From Desulfococcus multivorans (GTDB taxonomy: Bacteria; Desulfobacterota; Desulfobacteria; Desulfobacterales; Desulfococcaceae), in the NCBI RefSeq assembly GCF_001854245.1, contig NZ_CP015381.1, positions 4,391,400-4,455,399 of the forward strand: a DNA stretch of 64,000 nt, read 5' to 3'. The position numbers and the translations under genes are program-made. Position 1 is the stretch's first letter. Each line of letters starts with the position of its first letter. Below the pieces are notes generated by a model. That model searched no databases. It was not told the origin of the DNA and saw nothing but the letters and a program-made list of their open reading frames with translations. Positions 56,693-64,000 of this stretch are shown one piece after another.

Positions 56693-57547
56693 ATGCGAAA
56701 AACAATCCTGATCCTGATGCTGTTGGCAATGCTCCCGCCAAACCCCGTGCTCTGTGAGAACACCACCGAGATCAGATTGAATGTTGTTCAGACTCTCCAG
56801 ATGGCGCTCCGACCGGTGGATATCGCCGTCGCTCTCAATGGCCGGCGGGTGTTCGCGCTCACCGAGGCCGGGAGCCTGTTGATCTATTCCCCGGACGGCC
56901 GTCTCGAGGGCAGCGTCCAGCTGGGGGAAGGCACCGATATCATCAAGGCCACGCCCCGGGACGACGTGCTGCTGGCGGGCAATTCCCGAGAGAAGACCCT
57001 CAGGATCATCACCCTCGACATGATCCAGGAGATCGACACCAGCGGCCTGCCGGTAAAAGGCCCGATGGACGCCCCCTTTGAAATCGTCGTCTTCAGCGAC
57101 TTCGAGTGCCCCTCCTGCGCGGAATTGGCGACGGCCCTCGATCAATTGACCGTCGAGTATCCTGAACAGGTCAAGGTCGTCTTCATGAACTACCCCCTCC
57201 GCAGCCATCGCCATTCCAGGGCGGCGGCCGCCGCCGCATTGGCCGCCGGCAGGCAGGGCCGGTTCTGGGAGTTCCACGATGCGCTTTTCGACAATCACGA
57301 CCGACTCAGCCCCCAGAAGATCGACGAGATCGCGCAAGACCTGAAACTGGATACGGCCCGTCTGAAGCGGGAGATGAGCCATCTCGAGGTGACGGCGGCC
57401 CTGAACCGGGACTTGACGGAGGCCGCCCGCCTGTACGTCGGCGGAACGCCGACGGTTTTTGTGAACGGCCGGATCCTGAGAAACCACTCCACGGAGAGCT
57501 TCCTGTCCGTTATCAATCGGACGGCACCCGGCAACGAAAAGCAATAG
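56693..57547 (+). CDS. Exported DsbA-family thiol protein with N-terminal extension
   Basis: A 284-residue protein. Residues 1-21 form a signal peptide. About 30-115 resemble one or two beta-propeller-type repeats (DIAVALNGRRVFALTEAG, LLIYSPDGRLEGSV). The thioredoxin-fold DsbA domain begins near 125: FEIVVFSDFECPSCAEL with the active CPSC at 139-142, a helical insert including GRFWEFHDALFDN, and the cis-Pro loop VGGTPTVFVNGR. The reactive CPSC motif suggests thiol-disulfide exchange in the periplasm. It follows the CPFC membrane protein, its likely redox partner. ATG 56693 has AAAGG 8 nt upstream. Confidence 0.9.
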   Translation: MRKTILILMLLAMLPPNPVLCENTTEIRLNVVQTLQMALRPVDIAVALNGRRVFALTEAGSLLIYSPDGRLEGSVQLGEGTDIIKATPRDDVLLAGNSREKTLRIITLDMIQEIDTSGLPVKGPMDAPFEIVVFSDFECPSCAELATALDQLTVEYPEQVKVVFMNYPLRSHRHSRAAAAAALAAGRQGRFWEFHDALFDNHDRLSPQKIDEIAQDLKLDTARLKREMSHLEVTAALNRDLTEAARLYVGGTPTVFVNGRILRNHSTESFLSVINRTAPGNEKQ

Positions 57548-57704
57548 CGCCCTGAATCTCCGTTTACAACGGCCGCGACATCATCTGCTGTCCAAAGGCG
57601 ATCCGGCGTCCCCTTTTCCTGGGTCGGGTCGAGCGAAACCATCTTTGGTATCTTGACGCCCAAGCCCCATTCAGGATATGAACGGCGGCAAAGGAGCGTC
57701 CCCC

Positions 57705-58892
57705 ATGACCGCTGAAACCTCTCTGCAGAAACGCATCAAACGGCACGTCATCGGTCGAACCCGGGAGTTTTTCATCGCCGTTTCCCCGGGCCTTGAAAGG
57801 GTCTGCCTGGAGGAGCTGACGGGGCCGCCGCTTTCCATCGAAGGCGCCGCCGTCCTTCCCGGCGGAATCGCATTCGAGGGGCGACTCCCGGACTGCTGGC
57901 GCGCCAACCTCCACCTCCGAACCGCCAACCGGATTCTCATGAGAATCGGGACGTTCAAGGCCGCGACCTTTCCCCGGCTTCAACAGCACCTGTCGGCAAT
58001 CCCCTGGGAGCTCTATCTGACGTCGGACGCCCCGCCGCTCGTGCATGTCACCGCCGCCAAAAGCCGTCTTCATCATACGGGCGCCGTTGCCGAAAGGGTT
58101 CTGGCAAGCGTCGGAGAGCGCCTCCGGAAATGGCCGCCGACAGACCGCGTCGATCGGGACGCCGGCGGACCACAGCGCATTTTCGTACGCGCTGAAAAGG
58201 ACCGGTTTACCCTGTCCATCGACAGCAGCGGGGAGCTGCTTTACAAACGGGGCCTCAAAACCCAGGGCGGAACGGCTCCCATCCGCGAAACCGTCGCCGC
58301 CGCGGCGCTGATGCTTGCCGGATACACCGGCAGAGAACCGCTTGTGGATCCCATGTGCGGGTCGGGCACCTTTGCCATAGAAGGGGCCATGATCGCGGCC
58401 GGCATCCCGCCGGGAGCCTTTCGGAGCTTTGCCTTCATGGGATGGCCCTCCTTCGCTCCCCGGAAGTGGGAATATCTCAAAAAGGGCGCCGAATCGCAAA
58501 CGACCGACTCGGGCGCTCCCCGAATCTTTGCTTCGGATATAGACCCCGACGTCTGCCGGTCGCTTCGGAGCAGCCTCGACAAAACCAGGCTCTCCTCGAT
58601 GATTGACGTCGCCTGCCGAGATTTTTTTGCAGTCGTTCCCCGGGAGATCACCCCTGACAAAGGGATCGTCACCCTTAACCCGCCCTATGGACGGCGACTG
58701 GGCACCCGCCGCCGAAGCCGGGCACTGTTTCGATCGGTGCTGACGCACCTCGAGAGCGCCTATTCGGGATGGAAAATCGCCTTGGTGGCGCCGGAGACGG
58801 AATGGATTCGGGATATCCCGTTCCCCTTGTCCCATCATGTCTTTCATCATGGCGGCATCCGGCCGACCTTGTTGATCGGCGCCATCCCATGA
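57705..58892 (+). CDS. THUMP-domain class I RNA methyltransferase (RlmL-type, 23S rRNA m2G)
   Basis: A 395-residue methyltransferase similar to the first half of RlmKL and to YpsC-type enzymes that modify 23S rRNA guanine. The N-terminal ferredoxin-like/THUMP part (to about 155) has REFFIAVSPGLERVCLEEL. The SAM domain has the motif I region LVDPMCGSGTFAIEGA and the catalytic LNPPYGRRLG (NPPY). I chose ATG 57705, 8 nt after AAGGAG; an ATG at 57678 lacks a site. It stands alone between the thiol protein and the DUF1573 gene. Confidence 0.88.
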   Translation: MTAETSLQKRIKRHVIGRTREFFIAVSPGLERVCLEELTGPPLSIEGAAVLPGGIAFEGRLPDCWRANLHLRTANRILMRIGTFKAATFPRLQQHLSAIPWELYLTSDAPPLVHVTAAKSRLHHTGAVAERVLASVGERLRKWPPTDRVDRDAGGPQRIFVRAEKDRFTLSIDSSGELLYKRGLKTQGGTAPIRETVAAAALMLAGYTGREPLVDPMCGSGTFAIEGAMIAAGIPPGAFRSFAFMGWPSFAPRKWEYLKKGAESQTTDSGAPRIFASDIDPDVCRSLRSSLDKTRLSSMIDVACRDFFAVVPREITPDKGIVTLNPPYGRRLGTRRRSRALFRSVLTHLESAYSGWKIALVAPETEWIRDIPFPLSHHVFHHGGIRPTLLIGAIP

Positions 58893-59072
58893 TCCTGCCG
58901 TTCGGGTTTGCCTGCGCATTACGGAGGGGCGCCCGCAAGTATCCAACAGGAGACTCGATCCAAAAAGAACGCTTGACAGACCTGAAAGAACGCCATTATT
59001 TATTGGGTTAAGATTCTTGGACGGGTTCGTCTGCCCGATTGTCCGATTCCGTGTAAACAAGGAGCATTTTTA

Positions 59073-59798
59073 ATGAAATTGAGATCCGTTGGCATATCCA
59101 TCGGCATCCTGCTCGCGCTTGCCGTCGCCTGTTCCGGCGCTGCTGAAGGCACACCCGATGCACCGCTTGCCGCCGCTCCGGAGCCGATATTCACGTTCGA
59201 ACCCGTTCTTGAGGGTGAAGAGGTGGTCCACGATTTCGTGGTCGAGAACCGGGGGACCGCCGAACTTCAGATTCACAGGGTTGAAACCGGCTGAGGGTGC
59301 ACCGCCGCCTCGTATTCGAGGCAGATCCCCGCCGGGGGCGTGGGAAAAATCACCATCAAGGTCAACACCAAGGGATACGGCAATAAAAAACTCAGCAAGA
59401 CCATCTCGGTCCTGACCAATGATCCGACGCAGGAAAGCCTGGTGCTTCAGATCGAAGGACATGTGGACCGGTTTGTCGACATCAAGCCCACCCGTGTCAG
59501 AATGACCGGCCAGGTGGGTCAGGAGATTTTCAAGGAAGTCAGCATCGTTCCCGTGGAAAAATATCCTTTCAGAATCCTGGACGCCAGCCCCCAAAAAGAG
59601 GGGAACATCCGGGTGGCGGTAACGGAGGACAAAGACAAAAAGGCTTATCGCCTCACCATTTTCAATCTGAGGCAGGAGAAAACCCGGTACTATGACGCCG
59701 TCATCATCAAGACGGACAGCAGTATCCGACCGGAGTTGACCATCAGCGTCTACTGCAACATCGCTGAAAAGCGGGAAAAAAGAGACGGTCAGGGATGA
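59073..59798 (+). CDS. DUF1573 protein with in-frame TGA, predicted selenoprotein (Sec74)
   Basis: The reading frame from ATG 59073 to the stop at 59796-59798 is interrupted only by TGA at 59292-59294 (codon 74). Both sides are one protein: before it HDFVVENRGTAELQIHRVET, after it GCTAASYSRQIPAGGVGKI and ISVLTNDP. DUF1573 proteins have the motif SCGCTxx...IPPGxxGxI; here the residues are G-TGA-G-C-T, so TGA replaces the first Cys, next to Cys76. The position makes selenocysteine likelier than a mutation. Residues 1-20 are a signal peptide with a possible lipoprotein Cys20. The precise function is unknown; the UGC pair suggests redox chemistry in the periplasm. Translational coupling to the next gene is by ATGA overlap. 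Standard gene finders would stop at 59294. Confidence 0.85.
59295..59330 (+). promoter_or_regulatory. Candidate bacterial SECIS stem-loop
   Basis: GCCTCG (59307-59312) pairs with CGAGGC (59317-59322), starting 12 nt after the TGA; the loop is TATT, or GTATTC if the last pair opens, giving a G at the loop start. GGG (59295-59297) could pair with CCC (59328-59330) below. The distance suits SelB-dependent recoding. Confidence 0.6.
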
Positions 59799-60409
59799 TG
59801 CCCATACAAATTGTGATATTTGACTGCGACGGCGTGATGTTCGACACGGCGGGCATCAACAGGGCTTACTACAATCGGGTAATGACCTACATGGGCCGCC
59901 CGGAGATGACGGAGGAGCAGTTCGCTTATGTCCACGCTCACACGGGGGACGAGAGTATTGCCTTCCTCTTCGAAGACGAGCGCAGCTTCAGGGAAGCACA
60001 GGCCTTCAGGCAGACCCTCGATTACATGGAATTCATCCCCGACATGGTGATGGAGCCCCACCTGAAGCCGCTTATCAAGACACTTCGGCCCCGGTATAAA
60101 ACCGCCGTCGTGACCAACCGAACAGACACCATGCCCGCCATCATATCGGAGTTCGATCTGAAAAGGGACTTCGACATGGTGGTGACGGCCTGGGACGTCC
60201 AGAACCCCAAACCCGACCCTGAAGGCCTGATCAAGGTTCTCAACCATTTCAGGCTTTCTCCCGAAGAGGCGATCTACGTGGGCGACACCCATGTGGATGA
60301 AGCGGCCTCATCGGCTGCGAGGGTGACCTTCGTAGCCTATGCCAACCCCGGCCTCAATGCGGCCTACCACATTCACAGCCTCGACGAGATCCGGAATATC
60401 GTCCGTTAA
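59795..60409 (+). CDS. HAD-superfamily phosphatase (phosphoglycolate phosphatase/beta-phosphoglucomutase type)
   Basis: A 204-residue cytoplasmic hydrolase. Motif I is VIFDCDGVMFD (nucleophile Asp and general acid Asp), motif II is AVVTNRTDTMPAII, motif III the Lys in NPKPDPEG, and motif IV YVGDTHVDEAAS. The helical cap follows motif I (about 16-80). The substrate is unknown. The start overlaps the DUF1573 stop by 4 nt, so it is co-translated, though no functional link is obvious. A tandem repeat and der follow in the opposite direction. Confidence 0.92.
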   Translation: MMPIQIVIFDCDGVMFDTAGINRAYYNRVMTYMGRPEMTEEQFAYVHAHTGDESIAFLFEDERSFREAQAFRQTLDYMEFIPDMVMEPHLKPLIKTLRPRYKTAVVTNRTDTMPAIISEFDLKRDFDMVVTAWDVQNPKPDPEGLIKVLNHFRLSPEEAIYVGDTHVDEAASSAARVTFVAYANPGLNAAYHIHSLDEIRNIVR

Positions 60410-60445
60410 CCCATCCGGCAGCCAATCCGATATTCGCGGATCTAT

Positions 60446-60500
60446 GTCCATTCTCCCGGGTCCATTCTCCCGGGTCCATTCTCCCGGGTCCATTCTCCCG
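60446..60500. repeat. 14-bp tandem repeat, four copies
   Basis: GTCCATTCTCCCGG at 60446, 60460, 60474 and 60488 (the last 13 bp). It lies in the convergent gap between the HAD gene and der. Confidence 0.95.
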
Positions 60501-60509
60501 CCTCACACG

Positions 60510-61874
60510 CTATCGTCGGCTTTTCTTTCGGTCCTTGATCGGCTTTTTCTTTCCGAACTCGATTCGACCGGTCCGCTGACGCAACAGGAGGCGGATGGGG
60601 GTCTGGGTCAGACCGGTCCCTTCCCGGATCTGGTTGATCAGATATCTTTCGTAGGAAAAATGAACCGCATCGGGATAATTGACAAAGCAGACAAAGGTTG
60701 GCGGCCGGGTGGAGACCTGGGCGGCGTAGTAGAATTTGAGTCGTTTTCCCTGGTGAAGCGGCGGTTCGTTTCGGATAAGGGCTTCGCCGAGGACCTTGTT
60801 GAGTTGACCGGTGGTGATTCGAGTGGTGTACTGGGCATAGACGGCATCCACCCGGGAGAATATCCTGGACACCCGCTGCCCCGTCAAGGCTGAAATGGTC
60901 ATGGCCGGGGCGAAGCTCAGAAATTTCGCCGCGAGGCGGAGCCGATCATAATAGGCCTTGGCGGTATGTTTATCCTTTTCCACCAGGTCCCACTTGTTGA
61001 GGAGCAAAATACAGCCGCAACCCCTTTCGTGGGCGTAGCCCGCAATACTGACATCCTGATCCGTGATACCGTCGGCGGCATCGATGACGATCAAGGCGAT
61101 GTCGCACCTGTCCAGGCTTCTCAAGGACTTGATGATGGAAAATTTTTCCAGCTTCCGGGTGACCTTTCCCTTGCGTCGGATGCCTGCGGTGTCGATGAGA
61201 CAATAGGATTTATCGTTGACCTTGAAGATGGAATCCACGGCGTCCCGAGTGGTTCCGGGCAGTTCGCTCACAACAAGACGCTCCTCCCCTAACATTCGGT
61301 TGATCAGGGAAGATTTCCCGGCATTGGGTCTTCCCACCACCGCTATCTTGATCATCTCCTCGGCCGGTTCGGGCCTGGAAGGCGGAATGACCGACACGAG
61401 TTCGTCCAGAAGATCCGACACGCCGTAACCGTGCTCAGCGGAAATGGGAAACGGGACGTCGATGCCCAGGCTGTAAAATTCATACAGCCGCTCCTCCTGC
61501 TCCTCCCCGTCAATCTTGTTCACGGCATAGAGCACCGGCTTTTCCGAACTCCGCAACACTGTCATCAGGTCCCGATCGAAAGGCGATACGCCCCCCTTGC
61601 CGTCCATGATGAGGATCACCACATCCGCATCCTGAACGGCCTGGCGGATCTGGGCCCGAATGGGGCCCGCAAAAAAATCCTGGTCATCCTCGGCGAACCC
61701 GCCCGTATCGACCAGTGTGAATTCCACGCCGTTCCAGACGGCCTGTCCGTAGATACGGTCCCGTGTCACCCCTGGAAAATTGTCCACCAGGGCGTTCCTG
61801 GAACGGGTGATACGGTTGAATAGGGTCGATTTGCCCACGTTAGGGCGTCCAACAAGGGTGACAATGGGTTTCAT
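60510..61874 (-). CDS. der: Ribosome-assembly GTPase Der (EngA)
   Basis: Der is a double-GTPase needed to build the 50S subunit. The 454 residues have two G domains: the first with P-loop [14 protein letters not shown] and switch DTGGF, the second with [24 protein letters not shown] and NKWD. A C-terminal KH-like domain follows with a basic tail ([12 protein letters not shown]). It lies 57 bp downstream of asnS on the same strand, plausibly one transcript. Confidence 0.98.
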   Translation of the reverse strand: MKPIVTLVGRPNVGKSTLFNRITRSRNALVDNFPGVTRDRIYGQAVWNGVEFTLVDTGGFAEDDQDFFAGPIRAQIRQAVQDADVVILIMDGKGGVSPFDRDLMTVLRSSEKPVLYAVNKIDGEEQEERLYEFYSLGIDVPFPISAEHGYGVSDLLDELVSVIPPSRPEPAEEMIKIAVVGRPNAGKSSLINRMLGEERLVVSELPGTTRDAVDSIFKVNDKSYCLIDTAGIRRKGKVTRKLEKFSIIKSLRSLDRCDIALIVIDAADGITDQDVSIAGYAHERGCGCILLLNKWDLVEKDKHTAKAYYDRLRLAAKFLSFAPAMTISALTGQRVSRIFSRVDAVYAQYTTRITTGQLNKVLGEALIRNEPPLHQGKRLKFYYAAQVSTRPPTFVCFVNYPDAVHFSYERYLINQIREGTGLTQTPIRLLLRQRTGRIEFGKKKPIKDRKKSRR

Positions 61875-61932
61875 GCTTTGTCTCTGTATTCTATTTTGGC
61901 GTCTCTTCTCGCGTTTTTGTCATATGCAGAAA

Positions 61933-63315
61933 TCAGAACTCGATGCTGCCGGGCGTCCTTGGAAAGGGCAGCACATCCCGGATATTGCGGATGCCGGTCA
62001 TGAGCATCATCACCCGTTCGAATCCCATACCGAAACCACTGTGGGGAACGCTGCCGTATCGCCGGGAATCGATGTACCACCAATAATCCCTTCGGTCCAG
62101 GCCCATGTCGTCCATCCGGGCGGTAAGGACGTCAAGGCGTTCCTCCCTCTGACTGCCGCCGATGATCTCCCCGATACCGGGTACCAGAACATCCATGGCC
62201 GCCACGGTTCGACCGTCGTCGTTGACCCGCATATAGAACGGTTTGATCTCCATGGGATAATCGTAGATGATGACGGGCCGTTTGAAATGCACCTCGGTGA
62301 TATACCGCTCGTGCTCGGACTGGAGATCCTTTCCGTAGACCGGGTCGTGATCGAATTTCCGCCGAGCCGTCTTCAGGATGTTCACCGCCTCTGTATAAGG
62401 AAGTCGAACGAATTCCGATGAAAGGATGCCGTCAAGGCACGCCCTTAAACCCTTGTCCACGAAACGGGCGAAAAGATCGATATCATCTGCCGCGTGATCG
62501 AGAATATATCGGGTCAGAAACTGAATCAGTTCCTGGCCCAGCGTCATGTTCCCGGCCAGATCGCAGAAGGCCATCTCCGGCTCCACCATCCAGAACTCGG
62601 CGACATGACGGCTGGTGTTGGAATTTTCCGCCCGAAAAGTCGGACCGAAGGTGTAGACATCCCCGAGCGCCATCGCGAACATCTCGGCTTCGAGCTGTCC
62701 GGAGACGGTGAGGCTTGCCTCTCTTCCAAAAAAATCAGCCGAAAAATCGACCTTGCCCTCTTTTTTGGGAATATCGTTCAAATCCAGGGTCGTCACACGA
62801 AACATCTCACCGGCCCCTTCGCAATCCGAACCCGTAATGATGGGGGAGTGAATGCAGGTGAACCCCCGTTCCCTGAAAAAGGTGTGGACGGCATAGGCCA
62901 GGGTCGACCGGATACGGAAGGCCGCTCCGTATTTGTTGGTCCGGGGTCGGAGGTGGGCGATGGATCGCAGAAATTCATCGCTGTGCCGCTTTTTCTGGAG
63001 AGGATAGTCTTCATCAGCCGCACCGATGATCGTGACGCCCTCGGCCTGAATCTCCCATTTCTGGCCGCTGCCTTGGGAGGGGATCAGTCGACCGGTGACG
63101 GCGACGGCGGCCCCGGTATTCAGTCGTTTTACGTTGTCATAGTCCGCAATGGCGGCATCCGCTACCACCTGGATGTTTTTGAGGCAGGATCCGTCGTTCA
63201 ACTCGATAAAAGAAAAGTTTTTGGAATCCCTGCGGGTTCTGACCCATCCCTTCACCAGAACATCGTTCACCGGATGCGCGGCATCGATCAGATGTACAAT
63301 CTTTGTTCGCCTCAT
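61933..63315 (-). CDS. asnS: Asparaginyl-tRNA synthetase
   Basis: A class IIb synthetase of 460 residues that charges tRNA-Asn. The N-terminal OB-fold has [23 protein letters not shown]. Motif 2 is [20 protein letters not shown] and motif 3 [14 protein letters not shown] chose ATG 63315 with GGAG 6 nt upstream; ATG 63336 in the same frame is an alternative. der follows on the same strand. Confidence 0.97.
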   Translation of the reverse strand: MRRTKIVHLIDAAHPVNDVLVKGWVRTRRDSKNFSFIELNDGSCLKNIQVVADAAIADYDNVKRLNTGAAVAVTGRLIPSQGSGQKWEIQAEGVTIIGAADEDYPLQKKRHSDEFLRSIAHLRPRTNKYGAAFRIRSTLAYAVHTFFRERGFTCIHSPIITGSDCEGAGEMFRVTTLDLNDIPKKEGKVDFSADFFGREASLTVSGQLEAEMFAMALGDVYTFGPTFRAENSNTSRHVAEFWMVEPEMAFCDLAGNMTLGQELIQFLTRYILDHAADDIDLFARFVDKGLRACLDGILSSEFVRLPYTEAVNILKTARRKFDHDPVYGKDLQSEHERYITEVHFKRPVIIYDYPMEIKPFYMRVNDDGRTVAAMDVLVPGIGEIIGGSQREERLDVLTARMDDMGLDRRDYWWYIDSRRYGSVPHSGFGMGFERVMMLMTGIRNIRDVLPFPRTPGSIEF

Positions 63316-63344
63316 TCGTATCTCCAACGTTGTCATAAATAACG

Positions 63345-63406
63345 CAACTTTCGACTTTCATGACGTTGACCGGAAAGAGGTGCCGGCCCATGAATAGTGA
63401 ACGTTG
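63345..63406. repeat. Palindromic intergenic element, copy D (degenerate)
   Basis: A 62-bp copy. The left end CAACTTTCGACTTTCATGA and core TGACCGGAAAGAGGTGCCGGCC match the other copies; the right end (CATGAATAGTGAACGTTG) is diverged. A further half-copy, CTCAACTTTCAGCTTTCAG, lies at 63422-63440. Confidence 0.8.
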
Positions 63407-63443
63407 TCATAATAATCCCTACTCAACTTTCAGCTTTCAGCCT

Positions 63444-63950
63444 TCAGTCGCTTTTCCGCCCAGGCAATCCATCATCCCCGTTGTTCAGGCGATCCATCAG
63501 GTCCCGGATGATATCGGCGCTGAACCCCCTCCCGTAAAGGAAACGCCACATCCTTGCCTTCCGTTTATCCCGATCCGTCTCCCGACCCAAACGCCTCATG
63601 TGTTTCTCAAAAACGTTTCTGGCAGCGGCCGTTTCTCCGGGGGTGCCGGCATATGTCGCCAGAAGCGCCTCGACGGTATCTCCGACAAGCCCTTTCTTCT
63701 TCATCTCGTACCGAATGCGCTCCGCGCCGAATTCCTTCCGAACCAATTCCTCAAAATAACATCTTGCGGTCCTGTCGTCATTCAGATAATTCAACCGCTC
63801 ACATTCGGCCACAGCCGCATCGATCGCCGCGGGTGAAAAACGCCGCTGCCGGAGTTTGCGAACAATCTCGCATCGGGAGTGATCCCGTCTCGCCAGGAAG
63901 CGCACGGCGGCGGCCACAGCCGCGGCTACGGAATCCGTTTGATTATCCAT
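63444..63950 (-). CDS. recX: Regulatory protein RecX family
   Basis: RecX binds RecA filaments and restrains strand exchange. The 168 residues have the three-helix repeats typical of RecX: RFLARRDHSRCEIVRKLRQRR near the start, then SPAAIDAAVAECERLNYLND, then FGAERIRYEMKKKGL and RFLYGRGFSADIIRDL. ATG 63950 is the likely start; an in-frame TTG 9 bp upstream is possible. The upstream neighbour is outside the window; recA would be a usual one. Confidence 0.93.
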   Translation of the reverse strand: MDNQTDSVAAAVAAAVRFLARRDHSRCEIVRKLRQRRFSPAAIDAAVAECERLNYLNDDRTARCYFEELVRKEFGAERIRYEMKKKGLVGDTVEALLATYAGTPGETAAARNVFEKHMRRLGRETDRDKRKARMWRFLYGRGFSADIIRDLMDRLNNGDDGLPGRKSD

Positions 63951-64000
63951 AGGCTGCAATCCAATAAGGACGATCCCTTCAGGTCAAACGTGCTTTTTAT

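Noticed and set aside
59073..59294. A 73-residue free-standing protein ending at TGA 59294
   Set aside because: The same frame continues with the other half of the DUF1573 domain and the TGA replaces a family cysteine, so a separate short protein or a simple pseudogene is less likely than recoding.

Overview
The window reads as ordinary, gene-dense chromosome of a Gram-negative, probably anaerobic deltaproteobacterium (Desulfobacterota, Desulfobacterales-like). The grounds are the heptose (LPS core) enzyme HldE, a B12-dependent ribonucleotide reductase, ThrH, a tig-clpP-clpX-lon block, a sigma-54 two-component system and an apparent selenoprotein. The taxonomic call is inference from gene content. 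No rRNA gene is present; five tRNA genes are (fMet, Pro, Leu, Val, Asp).

Layout. 1-11 kb: end of nrdJ, a TauE/SafE exporter, Hsp20, a small protein with two ribbon-helix-helix-like repeats, tsaD, a WecA-like/CapD-like fusion glycosyltransferase and purM; then, divergently, hom-thrH-thioesterase-hldE-DUF167 and tRNA-fMet. 11-21 kb: a processive GT2 glycosyltransferase, phosphomannomutase/phosphoglucomutase, a secreted S8 protease carrying two tandem repeat arrays, a peptide-binding protein and a membrane HAMP-GAF-HD-GYP protein. 21-28 kb: rtcB and archease on the minus strand, separated by a plus-strand pair (GDPD phosphodiesterase and a 954-residue protein with a degenerate PHP-like domain and a membrane tail). 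27-33 kb: a short RdgC-like protein and a partner, then dnaN and gyrB with neither dnaA nor recF. 33-39.5 kb: tRNA-Leu, tig, clpP, clpX, lon, tRNA-Val, tRNA-Asp.

39.5-45.9 kb is an accessory block. A tyrosine integrase ends inside the tRNA-Asp gene, followed by a small conserved-looking frame, an AT-rich Fic gene, a 70-bp tandem repeat and remnants of IS21-like and IS1380-like elements. 45.9-54.1 kb looks like a substrate-use module: an acyl-CoA dehydrogenase-type enzyme, an SSF symporter with a small membrane partner, an EntE/DhbE-like adenylate-forming ligase behind an exact sigma-54 promoter, and a divergent histidine kinase/sigma-54 activator pair likely to control it. 54.3-57.5 kb: a NosL-like protein, ABC ATPase, polytopic membrane protein with a CPFC motif and a DsbA-like thiol protein. 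57.7-64 kb: an RlmL-like methyltransferase, a DUF1573 gene with an in-frame TGA, a HAD phosphatase, der, asnS and recX.

The most notable item is the DUF1573 gene at 59073-59798. Its frame is broken only by one TGA at codon 74, exactly where the family's conserved 'SCGC' motif places its first cysteine, and a stem-loop follows directly. This is best read as selenocysteine. Also notable is a family of four palindromic intergenic elements (62-230 bp) sharing ends and core, at 32.8, 50.9, 54.1 and 63.3 kb.
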